From DAMBHY01 sp032068765 (GTDB lineage Bacteria; Bacteroidota; Bacteroidia; Bacteroidales; Dysgonomonadaceae): a stretch of DNA of 64,000 nucleotides. Positions 41,481 through 51,425 of this stretch are shown piece after piece. Every line of letters starts with the position of its first letter. Within the stretch, counting starts at the first letter, position 1. The DNA lies in contig DAMBHY010000011.1 in the NCBI GenBank assembly GCA_032068765.1, forward strand, positions 10,957-74,956. The letters are read 5' to 3'. The translations under genes and the position numbers were made by a program. The notes beneath the pieces were generated by a model that saw only the letters and a program-made list of their open reading frames with translations, was not told the origin of the DNA and searched no databases.

Positions 41481-43628
41481 TTATCTCATCAAGATATTCA
41501 TGATTTCGCAAGCAGATTTTGTCACTGAACTACCAGGACCAAAGATGGCTGCAACACCTGCTTTGTACAGGAAGTCATAGTCCTGTGCAGGAATTACACC
41601 ACCGGCAATCACTACGATATCGGGACGTCCAAGGCGTTTCAATTCGTCAATTACCTGAGGAACCAAAGTTTTGTGACCTGCAGCCAATGAAGATACACCC
41701 AAAACGTGTACGTCGTTTTCAACGGCTTGACGAGCTGCTTCGGCAGGAGTCTGGAACAATGGTCCCATATCTACGTCGAATCCGCAGTCTGCGTATCCTG
41801 TTGCAACTACTTTCGCACCACGGTCGTGACCGTCCTGACCCATTTTCGCAACCATAATACGTGGTTGACGACCTTCTTTCTTAGCAAATTGTTCTGTCAA
41901 AGAACGAGCTTCTTCCAATGTGGAGTCTGATTTTGATTCTGATGAGTACACGCCTGAAATTGTTCTAATTACTGCATTATAACGTCCTACTACTTTTTCG
42001 CAAGCGTCAGAGATTTCACCCAATGAGGCACGTAGACGAGCAGCTTCGATAGCCAATGCCAGCAAGTTGCCTTCTTTTGTTTCTACACAGCGGGTGATAG
42101 CATCCAAAGCTTTTTGAACTGCTTCGTTGTCGCGATTAGCACGCAATTGTGCCAAACGTTCAGTTTGTTGTTTACGAACTGAAGTATTGTCCACTTCAAG
42201 AATATCAATTGGATCTTCTTTTTCCAAACGATAAACGTTTGTACCGATGATTTTTTGAACTCCTGAGTCAATACGAGCCTGAGTACGTGCAGCCGCTTCT
42301 TCGATACGCATTTTTGGAATACCTGTTTCGATAGCTTTTGCCATACCGCCTAGTTCTTCTACTTCCTGAATCAACGCCCATGCTTTCTCAACCAATTCCT
42401 GAGTCAAAGATTCTACATAGTAAGAACCTGCCCATGGGTCAATTTGCTTAGTGATTTTGGTTTCTTCCTGAATATAAATCTGAGTGTTACGAGCAATACG
42501 CGCAGAGAAGTCAGTTGGCAAAGCGATAGCTTCGTCCAATGCATTTGTGTGCAAAGATTGAGTGTGACCCAATGCTGCAGCCATTGCTTCGATACAAGTA
42601 CGACCAACGTTGTTGAATGGGTCTTGTTCTGTCAATGACCAACCTGAAGTTTGGCTGTGTGTACGCAAAGCCATAGATTTTGGATTTTCCGCTCCAAAGC
42701 TTTTTACGATTTTTGCCCACAACAAACGACCGGCACGCATTTTTGCAATTTCCATGAAGTGATTCATACCAATTGCCCAGAAGAAAGACAAACGTGGAGC
42801 AAATTTATCAACAGGAATACCTGCGTTGATACCTGCACGTAAGTATTCGATACCGTCTGCCAAAGTATATGCCAACTCAATATCAGCCGTAGCACCTGCT
42901 TCTTGCATGTGATAACCTGAGATTGAGATTGAGTTGAATTTAGGCATATTTTGAGAAGTAAACTCAAAAATGTCAGCGATAATTTTCATTGAGAATTCAG
43001 GTGGATATATGTAAGTGTTACGCACCATGAATTCTTTCAAAATATCGTTTTGGATAGTACCCGCCATTTCTTCGAATTTAGCACCTTGCTCTTGTGCTGC
43101 AACAATGTAGAATGCCAATATAGGAAGTACAGCACCATTCATTGTCATAGAAACTGACATTTTATTCAAAGGAATTCCATCAAAAAGAACTTTCATGTCT
43201 TCAACAGAACAGATAGAAACCCCTGCTTTACCTACATCACCAACAACACGTTCGTTATCAGCGTCATATCCGCGGTGAGTTGGAAGGTCAAAAGCAACAG
43301 ACAAACCTTTTTGTCCTGAAGCCAAGTTACGACGATAGAATGCGTTTGACTCTTCAGCTGTAGAGAATCCTGCGTACTGGCGGATTGTCCAAGGACGAGT
43401 TACATACATTCCTGAGTAAGGACCACGCAAGAATGGAGGAAGACCAGCAGCATAATTGAGGTGCTCCATTCCTTCCAAATCTTCTTTTGTGTAGACCGGT
43501 TTCACAGGAATTTGTTCCGGTGTCAACCAATCAGCTTTTATTTCATTTTTCTCAGCCCATTCGTTAGCGTTGATGCTTTCGAAGCCGGCTGATTTGATAT
43601 TGATATTTTTAAAATCTGGCTTGTTCAT
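41481..43628 (-). CDS. mutB: Methylmalonyl-CoA mutase large (catalytic) subunit
   Basis: 715 residues. It interconverts succinyl-CoA and (R)-methylmalonyl-CoA with adenosylcobalamin, the key step to propionate in Bacteroidota. The barrel begins YAGFSTAEESNAFYRRNL with the CoA-binding residues, and SISGYHMQEAGA near 245 is family-typical. The C-terminal B12 domain has DGHDRGAKVVATGY, an intact DxHxxG near residue 605. It follows the small subunit by 2 bases. Confidence 0.97.
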   Translation of the reverse strand: MNKPDFKNINIKSAGFESINANEWAEKNEIKADWLTPEQIPVKPVYTKEDLEGMEHLNYAAGLPPFLRGPYSGMYVTRPWTIRQYAGFSTAEESNAFYRRNLASGQKGLSVAFDLPTHRGYDADNERVVGDVGKAGVSICSVEDMKVLFDGIPLNKMSVSMTMNGAVLPILAFYIVAAQEQGAKFEEMAGTIQNDILKEFMVRNTYIYPPEFSMKIIADIFEFTSQNMPKFNSISISGYHMQEAGATADIELAYTLADGIEYLRAGINAGIPVDKFAPRLSFFWAIGMNHFMEIAKMRAGRLLWAKIVKSFGAENPKSMALRTHSQTSGWSLTEQDPFNNVGRTCIEAMAAALGHTQSLHTNALDEAIALPTDFSARIARNTQIYIQEETKITKQIDPWAGSYYVESLTQELVEKAWALIQEVEELGGMAKAIETGIPKMRIEEAAARTQARIDSGVQKIIGTNVYRLEKEDPIDILEVDNTSVRKQQTERLAQLRANRDNEAVQKALDAITRCVETKEGNLLALAIEAARLRASLGEISDACEKVVGRYNAVIRTISGVYSSESKSDSTLEEARSLTEQFAKKEGRQPRIMVAKMGQDGHDRGAKVVATGYADCGFDVDMGPLFQTPAEAARQAVENDVHVLGVSSLAAGHKTLVPQVIDELKRLGRPDIVVIAGGVIPAQDYDFLYKAGVAAIFGPGSSVTKSACEIMNILMR

Positions 43629-43630
43629 AA

Positions 43631-45517
43631 TTATTTCAAAAGTTTGTCGTTAAACATCTGCAATGTTTCTAATACGTTGCTTCTTACATGAATGAAGTTT
43701 TCGATGCCTTTAGCCTTCAAATCTTCCATACAAGCAGGAGCACCTGCTACCACAAATTGTTCTTTACCTTTCACTAATTCGTAAGCTTCAGGTGCGTAAG
43801 TTTCGTATTCGTCATCGCTTGAGCAAAGCACAATGATGTCTGCATTTTTAGCACGAGCAGCTTCAACACCTTCCTGAACTGTGTTAAATCCAAGATTATC
43901 GATGATTTCGTAACCTGCACATGCAAAGAAGTTGCTAGAGAATTGAGAACGAGCCAAACGATAAGCCAAGTTACCAATAGTAAGCATGAATACTTTAGGA
44001 CGTCTTCCGCTCTTTTCAGTTGCTAAGCGCAATTCTGTAAATGCATTTGCCAAAGGTTGTGTGTTCAGTCTTTTGAATGAAGCTTCTTTACTGCAACCGC
44101 AAGAATCTTCATGAGTACCTTCGATTTTAGCATTCATTTGTTCGTTGAAGTTAGGATATTGGTTGGTTCCCAATAATACTTCACGACGATTTGCCAAACC
44201 TTTGAATCTTTCGTCTGCCGACGCATTGATTGCGTCTTGAACGTCGCCATCCTTCAATGCTTGATAGAAACCTTTATCTTCTGTTTGCAAGAAAAGCTTC
44301 CAAGCTTCATCAGCGATAGAAGCTGTAAGATTTTCAATATAATAAGAACCTGCAGATGGGTCAGTAATTTTATCGAAATGAGATTCCTCTTTCAACAACA
44401 ATTGTTGATTAACAGCGATACGTTCAGCAAAATCAGTAGGATTTTCGAACATAACATCAAATGGATTAACTGTTAATGAATCCACAGAACCAAGCACTGC
44501 AGACATCGCTTCAGTTTGTGTGCGAAGCATGTTTACATATGGGTCGAAAACTGTTTTATTGAACAAAGAAGTTTGCGCGTGGATATTCATTTTTGCAGCG
44601 CAACGACAAATTCCTTCTGGTGATTTGTTATCACAATCATGATTACAAGCAGGTTGATAAGCATTTACGATTTCAGCCCATAACCAACGAGCAGCACGGA
44701 ATTTTGCAATTTCCATAAAGTAGTTGGAACCAATACCGAAGTTGAATTTTATTTTCTTTGCAGCCATTGCTCCGTCGATTCCTTTTTCTATCAATTTTGA
44801 AAGGATTTGGTTTCCGTAAGAAAGACTGTAACCTAATTCCTGATAGATATAAGCACCTGCATTGTTGAACGAGTTGCCTGTAATAGAAATTACGCGGAAG
44901 CGAGGAAGTGGAGCTGAGATTTTAACAATTTCCACAACATCATTTTCCCAGGATGCTGCATCCATTCCTTTTTTCAATATTTTACGGAAAGGATCGTATT
45001 CGATAGAACCTTGGCATTTCATCACATCCAGATTTTGGGAAGTAATGTAAGCCACAACTATACGAGCTAATTCTATGGTTTTAGAAATGCAGGTTTTGAA
45101 GTTGAGTTCTACTTGTTCGGGATTGATGCCTTTCAACAAAGTAGCAATGTTTGAATCATTAATTTCTTGTTTCGGAAGTTCAAAACCGAAAGATGTAACT
45201 CCTTTGTTCAAAAGTTCCAAAGCTTGTTTGTTTGCTTCGGCAAAGTCTGTTACTTTGATAGAACGACGAACATACCATTTGTTTTCTTTTTTTGTACCGC
45301 GTACATAAGGAAATTGACCTGGCAGGTTGTCTGTAGTTTTCAGATCCTTTATATCTTCAGCACGATAAAAAGGATTTACTTTAAAACCTTCATTTGTTTT
45401 CCACACCATTTTTTTATCAAAATCAGCACCTTTTAAATCGACGATGATTTTGTCCACCCATTCCTGGGTAGAAACAGCCGGAAAATCTGTAAAAAGCTTT
45501 TCGTTCTGTTTACTCAT
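43631..45517 (-). CDS. mutA: Methylmalonyl-CoA mutase small subunit
   Basis: 628 residues, the non-catalytic partner. The barrel part is recognisable (AGAYIYQELGYSLSYGNQ, GIGSNYFMEIAKFRAARWLW), but the C-terminal domain lacks the DxHxxG cobalamin motif, as expected of the small chain. Together with the large subunit it forms the heterodimer used in the succinate-propionate route. No epimerase or carboxylase gene lies next to it. The 224-base upstream gap holds a TAnnTTTG box. Confidence 0.95.
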   Translation of the reverse strand: MSKQNEKLFTDFPAVSTQEWVDKIIVDLKGADFDKKMVWKTNEGFKVNPFYRAEDIKDLKTTDNLPGQFPYVRGTKKENKWYVRRSIKVTDFAEANKQALELLNKGVTSFGFELPKQEINDSNIATLLKGINPEQVELNFKTCISKTIELARIVVAYITSQNLDVMKCQGSIEYDPFRKILKKGMDAASWENDVVEIVKISAPLPRFRVISITGNSFNNAGAYIYQELGYSLSYGNQILSKLIEKGIDGAMAAKKIKFNFGIGSNYFMEIAKFRAARWLWAEIVNAYQPACNHDCDNKSPEGICRCAAKMNIHAQTSLFNKTVFDPYVNMLRTQTEAMSAVLGSVDSLTVNPFDVMFENPTDFAERIAVNQQLLLKEESHFDKITDPSAGSYYIENLTASIADEAWKLFLQTEDKGFYQALKDGDVQDAINASADERFKGLANRREVLLGTNQYPNFNEQMNAKIEGTHEDSCGCSKEASFKRLNTQPLANAFTELRLATEKSGRRPKVFMLTIGNLAYRLARSQFSSNFFACAGYEIIDNLGFNTVQEGVEAARAKNADIIVLCSSDDEYETYAPEAYELVKGKEQFVVAGAPACMEDLKAKGIENFIHVRSNVLETLQMFNDKLLK

Positions 45518-45638
45518 AATTAATTTGAATTTATTATTTTGGGTTATTCATAACTTCACATTCACTCATTCTCTATTTCGAAGAAATATGAAATCCATTA
45601 ATTTGGAAATGCCTCAAATTCAGCATTAAAATACTTCA

Positions 45639-45646
45639 CAAAATTA
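45639..45646 (-). promoter_or_regulatory. Probable -7 box of the methylmalonyl-CoA mutase operon
   Basis: Minus-strand TAATTTTG fits TAnnTTTG; it implies a leader of about 115 bases before the small-subunit gene. No -33 TTG and no B12 riboswitch recognised. Confidence 0.45.
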
Positions 45647-45672
45647 CGATAATTTGTTTAGTAAAAAAAGAA

Positions 45673-45720
45673 AAAGTCTTTGTAATATTCGTCGTATTCT
45701 AACTATTTTACAAAGACTTT
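45673..45720 (-). terminator. Terminator of the COG4299-NamZ-AmpG cluster
   Basis: Thirteen-base perfect arms (45673-45685 and 45708-45720) with a 22-base loop, then a T-rich stretch on the minus strand. It lies 21 bases after the acyltransferase stop. Confidence 0.8.
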
Positions 45721-45741
45721 CGATAAATTAAAAACTCTGTT

Positions 45742-46911
45742 TTATATCTTAATATAAATCTTCTTTTTGTATAAAATATAACCAAACGACCAACACAAAG
45801 TAACAAACAATATTGCATAAAGCATGGAACCGAATTTATCTCCTGCCCAAGGTTGTAAAAGCTGGCTGTAAATAAATCCTTTGATTGAAATCAATTCGTT
45901 TTGATACATGAACTTGGTATTGGCAAGGATGTTTGCCAGAATTCCGGACAGCACAAATATAAAAAGCGGATTGACCCCGAATACATTGAAGAATGAAGTC
46001 CATTTTACATTTTTCTTTACATCAATTATCCAAATCAAAATTCCCAAAAGAGAAACACCCATTCCACAAGTAATTAATACATAAGTTGAACTCCAAATTT
46101 TTTTGTTAATTGGCATCGCATATTGAAATATATAACCTAAGAATGATAAGATTACCCCAACCAACAGGATTTTATAAATGCGTTGCATATTATTTACACT
46201 ATCGGTAATCAGCTTTCCGCACATAAATCCTATCAAAACATGAGCGATGGAAGGAATTGTACTCAACAGCCCTTCCGGATCAAGACCGATTTTTACGCCT
46301 TCCAAATTCACATCATGATAAATATGATTGTCAGTAAGGATGTTTCTGTCAATGATAGAGATAATATTGCTTTCAGACATTTCAAAACCATTCCCGAAAA
46401 CAAGAATCAGAAAATAACCGATTAGGATTGTCACAATCAAAGCGGGAAGATGCTTATATTTCACCGTTACCGCAATAAGCGATGCGAAACCATAGGCCAA
46501 ACCTAATCGTTGCAAAACTCCTGTAAAGCGCAACGTATCAAAATGACTTATCGCTTCTCCGAAAGATTCTCCTGCTCCCAAACTGCGACAAGTCAAGCCA
46601 AACCAATTCAAAAACAAACCGATAAATATAATTGTAAACGCGCGGCGTAAAATCTTTAGAACAACAGGTTTTGTCGGTTGGAAATCAAATTTTCTCAAAG
46701 ACAAATAAGTGGAAATTCCCATGATAAACATAAAGAACGGAAATACTAAATCCGTAGGGGTCAATCCATGCCAAGGAGCATGTTCCAGAGGTTCGTAAAT
46801 ACTTGTCCATGTACCGGGATTATTTACTAGAATCATTCCGGCAATGGTGATACCGCGCAAAATATCGAGAGCTAAAAGTCTTGAAGAGTTTTGATTTGGG
46901 ATTGTAGGCAT
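45742..46911 (-). CDS. COG4299/HGSNAT-like membrane acyltransferase
   Basis: 389 residues from the ATG at 46911; a longer frame reaches 47040 but would overlap namZ by 125 bases and adds an unrelated leader. About ten transmembrane helices. The N-terminus RLLALDILRGITIAGMILVNNPG and HAPWHGLTPTDLVFPFFMFIMG match proteins related to human heparan-alpha-glucosaminide N-acetyltransferase, which acetylates a sugar across a membrane. In this peptidoglycan cluster a role in amino-sugar acetylation is plausible but inferred. It starts 4 bases after namZ. Confidence 0.88.
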   Translation of the reverse strand: MPTIPNQNSSRLLALDILRGITIAGMILVNNPGTWTSIYEPLEHAPWHGLTPTDLVFPFFMFIMGISTYLSLRKFDFQPTKPVVLKILRRAFTIIFIGLFLNWFGLTCRSLGAGESFGEAISHFDTLRFTGVLQRLGLAYGFASLIAVTVKYKHLPALIVTILIGYFLILVFGNGFEMSESNIISIIDRNILTDNHIYHDVNLEGVKIGLDPEGLLSTIPSIAHVLIGFMCGKLITDSVNNMQRIYKILLVGVILSFLGYIFQYAMPINKKIWSSTYVLITCGMGVSLLGILIWIIDVKKNVKWTSFFNVFGVNPLFIFVLSGILANILANTKFMYQNELISIKGFIYSQLLQPWAGDKFGSMLYAILFVTLCWSFGYILYKKKIYIKI

Positions 46912-46915
46912 ATTA

Positions 46916-48148
46916 TCAACGGTATAAATAATATTTTTTAGAAAGTTTCTTGAAACTAGTTTCATCTTTTGTCCAAAAAGACTGGATGTCTGCAAAACTA
47001 TGATTTTTAGAAAATTCAGTTCTAATAAAATCGCTTCCACTCACTTTGTCAAACATGTTATAACGACCTTTATCGGCATTATCAAAAACTTTTTGGTTTG
47101 GATATAATTGTGCGGCAACTTCCATCACATGAAACTGAATATCGGACAAACGTGCTTTTGAAAAGTCTCGCAAGTAAACCTGCACACCTTGAAGATTTTT
47201 CCCTTGACCAACAGAATAGTAAGGTTTCAAATGAATAGGACGGAAAATAATTCCCGGCAGTCTTTTAGCATTTAATGCGGCAGCAAATTCTTCGGCTTTA
47301 ATCCATTCTGCAGCAAACATTTCAAAAGGCAATGTATAACCCACTCCAATTGACATATAACCCAATTCTCCCAAAATTCCCGAAATAGGATAAAAATAAG
47401 CAGAATGAGCAAAAGGAATATGTGGCGATGTTGGCACCCAAGGCAAACCTGTCTGCTCAAACATCATTTTGCGGCGCCACTTTTTCATTTTTACAACGGT
47501 AAGTTTGCATGGCTGCGAAATAAATCTCTCACCATTTATCATTTGCGCCAATTCTCCGCAAGTCAAACCATAAACATAAGGAATTTTCAACTGACTAACG
47601 AACGAAACAAACTTGTCTTCAGTGATATTTCCTTCTACTTTTTGCCCTCCTAGAGGGTTGGGACGGTCTAAAACTACAAACTCAATATTATTTTCTGCCG
47701 CAGCCTGCATTGCCAGATACATAGTCGAAATATAAGTATATGAACGGCAGCCAATGTCCTGAATATCATAAACCAATACGTCAATCCCCTGGAGCATTTC
47801 TTTGGTAGGTTTTCGAGTTGCGCCATACAATGAATATACAGGAACACCCGTATTCGGGTCTTTAAAATCGGTAATTTTATCTCCTGCGTGGACATCTCCA
47901 CGAACACCATGTTCTGGTCCATACAAAGCAACCAGTTTTACTCCAGGCGCTTGGTGCAGAATATCAATAGTGGATTTCAGATTATCATCAACTCCTGTTG
48001 GATTTGTAATTAACCCAACTCGTTTACCTTGTAAAATTTTGAAATTGGATTCTTTCAAAACTTCAATTCCTGTTTTTACTTTGATCTGAGAGAAAGTAGG
48101 AATTGAAAATAAAAACACAAGTAGTGCTATAAGATTTATCTTTTTCAT
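46916..48148 (-). CDS. namZ: Exo-beta-N-acetylmuramidase NamZ-like (DUF1343)
   Basis: 410 residues with a signal peptide (LIALLVFLFSIPTFS). The N-terminal Rossmann-like part shows GLITNPTGVDDNLKSTIDIL, LYGPEHGVRGDVHAGDKI and VLVYDIQDIGCRSYTYISTM, all DUF1343 hallmarks. NamZ enzymes, first characterised in Bacillus subtilis with relatives in Tannerella, release MurNAc from the non-reducing end of peptidoglycan fragments (GH171). Six bases after the AmpG-like gene, so co-transcribed with a muropeptide importer. Confidence 0.92.
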   Translation of the reverse strand: MKKINLIALLVFLFSIPTFSQIKVKTGIEVLKESNFKILQGKRVGLITNPTGVDDNLKSTIDILHQAPGVKLVALYGPEHGVRGDVHAGDKITDFKDPNTGVPVYSLYGATRKPTKEMLQGIDVLVYDIQDIGCRSYTYISTMYLAMQAAAENNIEFVVLDRPNPLGGQKVEGNITEDKFVSFVSQLKIPYVYGLTCGELAQMINGERFISQPCKLTVVKMKKWRRKMMFEQTGLPWVPTSPHIPFAHSAYFYPISGILGELGYMSIGVGYTLPFEMFAAEWIKAEEFAAALNAKRLPGIIFRPIHLKPYYSVGQGKNLQGVQVYLRDFSKARLSDIQFHVMEVAAQLYPNQKVFDNADKGRYNMFDKVSGSDFIRTEFSKNHSFADIQSFWTKDETSFKKLSKKYYLYR

Positions 48149-48154
48149 AATTAT

Positions 48155-50017
48155 TCAACGGATTTTTGGTTCTTTAGTTGCTTTACCAAAGTTTTTATCA
48201 ATCTTCAAGAAAGGAATTACTAACAACGTTGGAATTGCGCAAATCATCACGAAAATAAAGAAGTGATTGTACCCTATCATTTCCTGAATCCAACCTGCGA
48301 TCATTCCGGGAAGCATCATTCCCAATGCCATAAATCCTGTACAAATTGCATAATGCGCGGTTTTGTGTTCTCCTTCGGAGAAATAAATAAGATAAAGCAT
48401 ATAAGCAGTAAATCCGAAACCGTAACCAAACTGCTCAACGGCTACTGCAAGATTAATTAGCAACATATTTTCAGGCAAGAACCATGATAAATAAAGATAT
48501 GCCAAGTGAGGAAGTGTGATACACAAAGCCATAGGCCAAATCCAGTATTTCAATCCTTTTTTGGAAGCAACAATACCTCCCAAAATTCCTCCGAGCGTTA
48601 AGGAAATCACACCCACTGTTCCGTATACTAAACCTACTTGACCAGTTGTTAGTCCCAATCCTCCTACATCTCGTGTATCTAGCATAAATGGCGATGCCAT
48701 CTTTACTAACATTGCTTCTCCTAAACGATAGAGCAACATGAAAGCAATCGCGATACCGATACCTTCCTTGCTGAAAAAAGTTTTGAAAGTACGTACAAAC
48801 TCAACGAATATATCTTTAGGTGAGTGATTTTTAGGAGTATCTACAGTAGGATAAGGTAGAATAAATCTGTGATATACGAATACCAATAAAAAAAATCCAG
48901 CAAGAATATAAAAAGTAATGCTCCAGGCAAGTGGAAGGTTTCCCGATGTTCCTCTGAAACTCCCAGCAACTTCATTAGTCAGTTTTTTGTCTAATTGTAC
49001 CACAACGTATGCAGGTTTATTCCAGTTGGATTCATTAAACACTAAACGTTCTCCGCTAACAAGCGAAATACTTCTATCTCCTTTAGCAAAACGGGTATTT
49101 AACACCATTTCCTTTCCGGGTTCAGGTTTTTTCTGAAGAGTTACAGCTATAATCCCTGCATTTCCTACCATCCCGTTATTAACATCGGCGGCAGGTTTCT
49201 TTTCGCCAAAATTCTTTTTCAGCATTTCGCCTAATGGTTGAGATACATTTGCTGACCACCAGGATGCTTTTTTTTCTTCTTTCTTAGTTACATTTGTCTC
49301 AGCAGAAATAAAACCGTTCTTTTCGTTTTCGGATTTTGCCAATTCTTTTATTCTAGCAAATTCTTCAGAGGGAATATTATTGGTTTTTAATACAAAATTA
49401 GAAGGATGAGCTACAAAAGTTGCTTTTCCATCAGGCGATACGTTTTGCAATGCATCTGTATTAAACATGGCTGATTGTTGCGTTTTGGAAGACTGAACGT
49501 TCAAATCCAACGGCTCTGAACCCGTGGCAACTTCCAATGCTCCGGCAAGAATGATAAGAACTCCCTGTCCGGTAATCATTGCTAAACGATAGAATGTACT
49601 TCGAATACCAACAAAGAAAGATTGTTGATTATCATCCAATCCCAACATATAAAATCCGTCGGCAGCAATATCATGTGTAGCTGAACTAAATGCTATTAAC
49701 CAAAATACCGCAAGTGTAGCCTGAAAGAAAAATGGTACTGGAATAAAAAAAGCAACTCCTGCCAAACCAGCTCCGATAAGCAACTGCATGCTAGTAATCC
49801 ACCAGCGTTTTGTCTTAATTAAATCTACAAAGGGACTCCAAAATGGTTTAATAACCCAAGGCAGATAGAGCCAGCTTGTGTATAATGCGATATCCGCATT
49901 GGATATTCCCAATCTCTTATACATAATCACGGCAACAGTCATTACGACTACATAGGGAATACCTTCTGCAAAATATAAAGTTGGAATCCAACTCCAGGGA
50001 CTTCTTGTTTTACTCAT
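48155..50017 (-). CDS. AmpG-like muropeptide permease with periplasmic insert
   Basis: 620 residues of the major facilitator superfamily; E. coli AmpG has 491. TM1-TM5 (residues 10-165) show AmpG traits: WIPTLYFAEGIPYVVV, LPWVIKPFWSPFVD and ATHDIAADGF. Residues about 167-360 form a hydrophilic insert that should lie in the periplasm between TM5 and TM6. Its last 70 residues have a beta-sandwich look (SGERLVFNESNWNKPAYVVVQL), resembling Calx-beta-type repeats. Six to seven further helices follow. It probably imports anhydro-muropeptides; clustering with NamZ and SpoIID/LytB supports this. Confidence 0.82.
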   Translation of the reverse strand: MSKTRSPWSWIPTLYFAEGIPYVVVMTVAVIMYKRLGISNADIALYTSWLYLPWVIKPFWSPFVDLIKTKRWWITSMQLLIGAGLAGVAFFIPVPFFFQATLAVFWLIAFSSATHDIAADGFYMLGLDDNQQSFFVGIRSTFYRLAMITGQGVLIILAGALEVATGSEPLDLNVQSSKTQQSAMFNTDALQNVSPDGKATFVAHPSNFVLKTNNIPSEEFARIKELAKSENEKNGFISAETNVTKKEEKKASWWSANVSQPLGEMLKKNFGEKKPAADVNNGMVGNAGIIAVTLQKKPEPGKEMVLNTRFAKGDRSISLVSGERLVFNESNWNKPAYVVVQLDKKLTNEVAGSFRGTSGNLPLAWSITFYILAGFFLLVFVYHRFILPYPTVDTPKNHSPKDIFVEFVRTFKTFFSKEGIGIAIAFMLLYRLGEAMLVKMASPFMLDTRDVGGLGLTTGQVGLVYGTVGVISLTLGGILGGIVASKKGLKYWIWPMALCITLPHLAYLYLSWFLPENMLLINLAVAVEQFGYGFGFTAYMLYLIYFSEGEHKTAHYAICTGFMALGMMLPGMIAGWIQEMIGYNHFFIFVMICAIPTLLVIPFLKIDKNFGKATKEPKIR

Positions 50018-50028
50018 AACTATAATTT

Positions 50029-51375
50029 CTATTTATAAATTCTTTCAACTTTAGAAGTTGGGAAATAATGTTCTAAAATCTGCTGATACGTATATCCTTT
50101 TTCAGCCATCATAGCTGCTCCAATCTGACAAAGACCTACTCCGTGTCCCCACCCTGCTCCGGTAAGGATAAACTTTTGTGGAATGCCATTTTCGTCTTCG
50201 TTTTTGGTATCAACTACGAAAGCGGAACTATAAAGGTGTGAAGGCGAAAGCGTACGACGAATTTCAAGCTCTTTGCCGATGGTTATCACTTTATCCGTAC
50301 CAATAATTTTAAGTCGAATAATTCGACCTGAATATCCTCTTTCCAATGGTTCAAGGCTGATGATTTGTCCAAAATCTATACCAGAACGTTTTAGAATCAA
50401 TTCCGATAATTCTTCCTGTGAGTATTCTATTTTCCAACGGTAAAAGTCGGAAGTTTCCTGGTCGTAATCGTTTAAAACCTGCTTCAACACCTCAACATCC
50501 GTCGTATTACAAAAAGCGGAAGGCGAAGTGCGAATCCATTTTTGTGCTTCCTCTTCGTCGCACAAATTGGGCATCGCGGCTTGTTCATCGTCGCGTTTTG
50601 CTTGAAGATATGGGTGCTCTGTCGGCTCCCAAACATTCTCGAATGTTTCCATTATTCCACCGCAACATTTCGAAAAACGCGCATCACAAATGGCTCCATC
50701 GTAAGTAATAACTTCGCCACGAGTCTTGGAAATCACTTTCTTCACCAACTCGGAAGACTGCTTGGTGATTCCCTGATAACGCTGGCAATGGTCATCGGCG
50801 CATACATCAAAATTAGTATGGTCTTCACGGTCGTACCAGCGATGAATTTCGGTAGCCGTGACGAACGAACTTTTATAGTCTGAAGTGATTTGTTTATTCT
50901 TTTGAATCTGAGCCAAAAGCCAGCTACGAGAAATACATGCGTGCGCTTCTAACAAAGATTCGGAACTCGTCGCACTCATTTCAGATGAAATCACGCTTGT
51001 AAGGTAATCCTCCAGGGCAACCACGTTGACAGCAGACAATTTTTCATCCTCAACAATGAATTTCAAAGCTCCGAGAAAACGTTGATTTTCCTTCCGCTCC
51101 CAGTGGAAATTGACTCCGATGATTACATCTTTCAATTCAAAACTATCCGTATGCAAATCTTTCGGCTCAAAGGTTATTTCCTGGAATCTTTCTCCATTAA
51201 ATATCAACGAATTATTTTCTAGCGACACAAGATAATCACCAGCCGGCAACGATTGACCGTTGAGCTGATAATTTGACAGCAGTTCAAACTCAATTTTTTC
51301 CTGCCCAAGCAGGATACCTACGTGAATTACTGGTTCTGCGTTCAGAAATTGAGCGTTTATTTTGTTATTTTCCAT
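50029..51375 (-). CDS. SpoIID/LytB domain protein
   Basis: 448 residues from the ATG at 51375 (an in-frame ATG at 51423 would add 16 residues lying next to the repeat array). The SpoIID domain is clear: NVVALEDYLTSVISSEMSATSSESLLEAHACISRSW in pieces near residue 130, then YRWKIEYSQEELSELI and the C-terminal GAGWGHGVGLCQIGAAMMAEKGYTYQQIL stretch. SpoIID cuts peptidoglycan strands denuded of stem peptides in sporulating bacteria; the role in this non-spore-former is cell wall turnover by inference. No signal peptide is evident, which is odd for a wall enzyme. It lies 11 bases before the permease gene. Confidence 0.88.
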   Translation of the reverse strand: MENNKINAQFLNAEPVIHVGILLGQEKIEFELLSNYQLNGQSLPAGDYLVSLENNSLIFNGERFQEITFEPKDLHTDSFELKDVIIGVNFHWERKENQRFLGALKFIVEDEKLSAVNVVALEDYLTSVISSEMSATSSESLLEAHACISRSWLLAQIQKNKQITSDYKSSFVTATEIHRWYDREDHTNFDVCADDHCQRYQGITKQSSELVKKVISKTRGEVITYDGAICDARFSKCCGGIMETFENVWEPTEHPYLQAKRDDEQAAMPNLCDEEEAQKWIRTSPSAFCNTTDVEVLKQVLNDYDQETSDFYRWKIEYSQEELSELILKRSGIDFGQIISLEPLERGYSGRIIRLKIIGTDKVITIGKELEIRRTLSPSHLYSSAFVVDTKNEDENGIPQKFILTGAGWGHGVGLCQIGAAMMAEKGYTYQQILEHYFPTSKVERIYK

Positions 51376-51425
51376 ATTGAATGAATGCTTTATCTTGGAC
51401 AAGTCTTCAAGAATGAGGAACACTG

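Noticed and set aside
46912..47040. Longer start for the COG4299 acyltransferase
   Set aside because: It would overlap namZ by 125 bases and add a leader unrelated to the family; the ATG at 46911 gives a 4-base gap.
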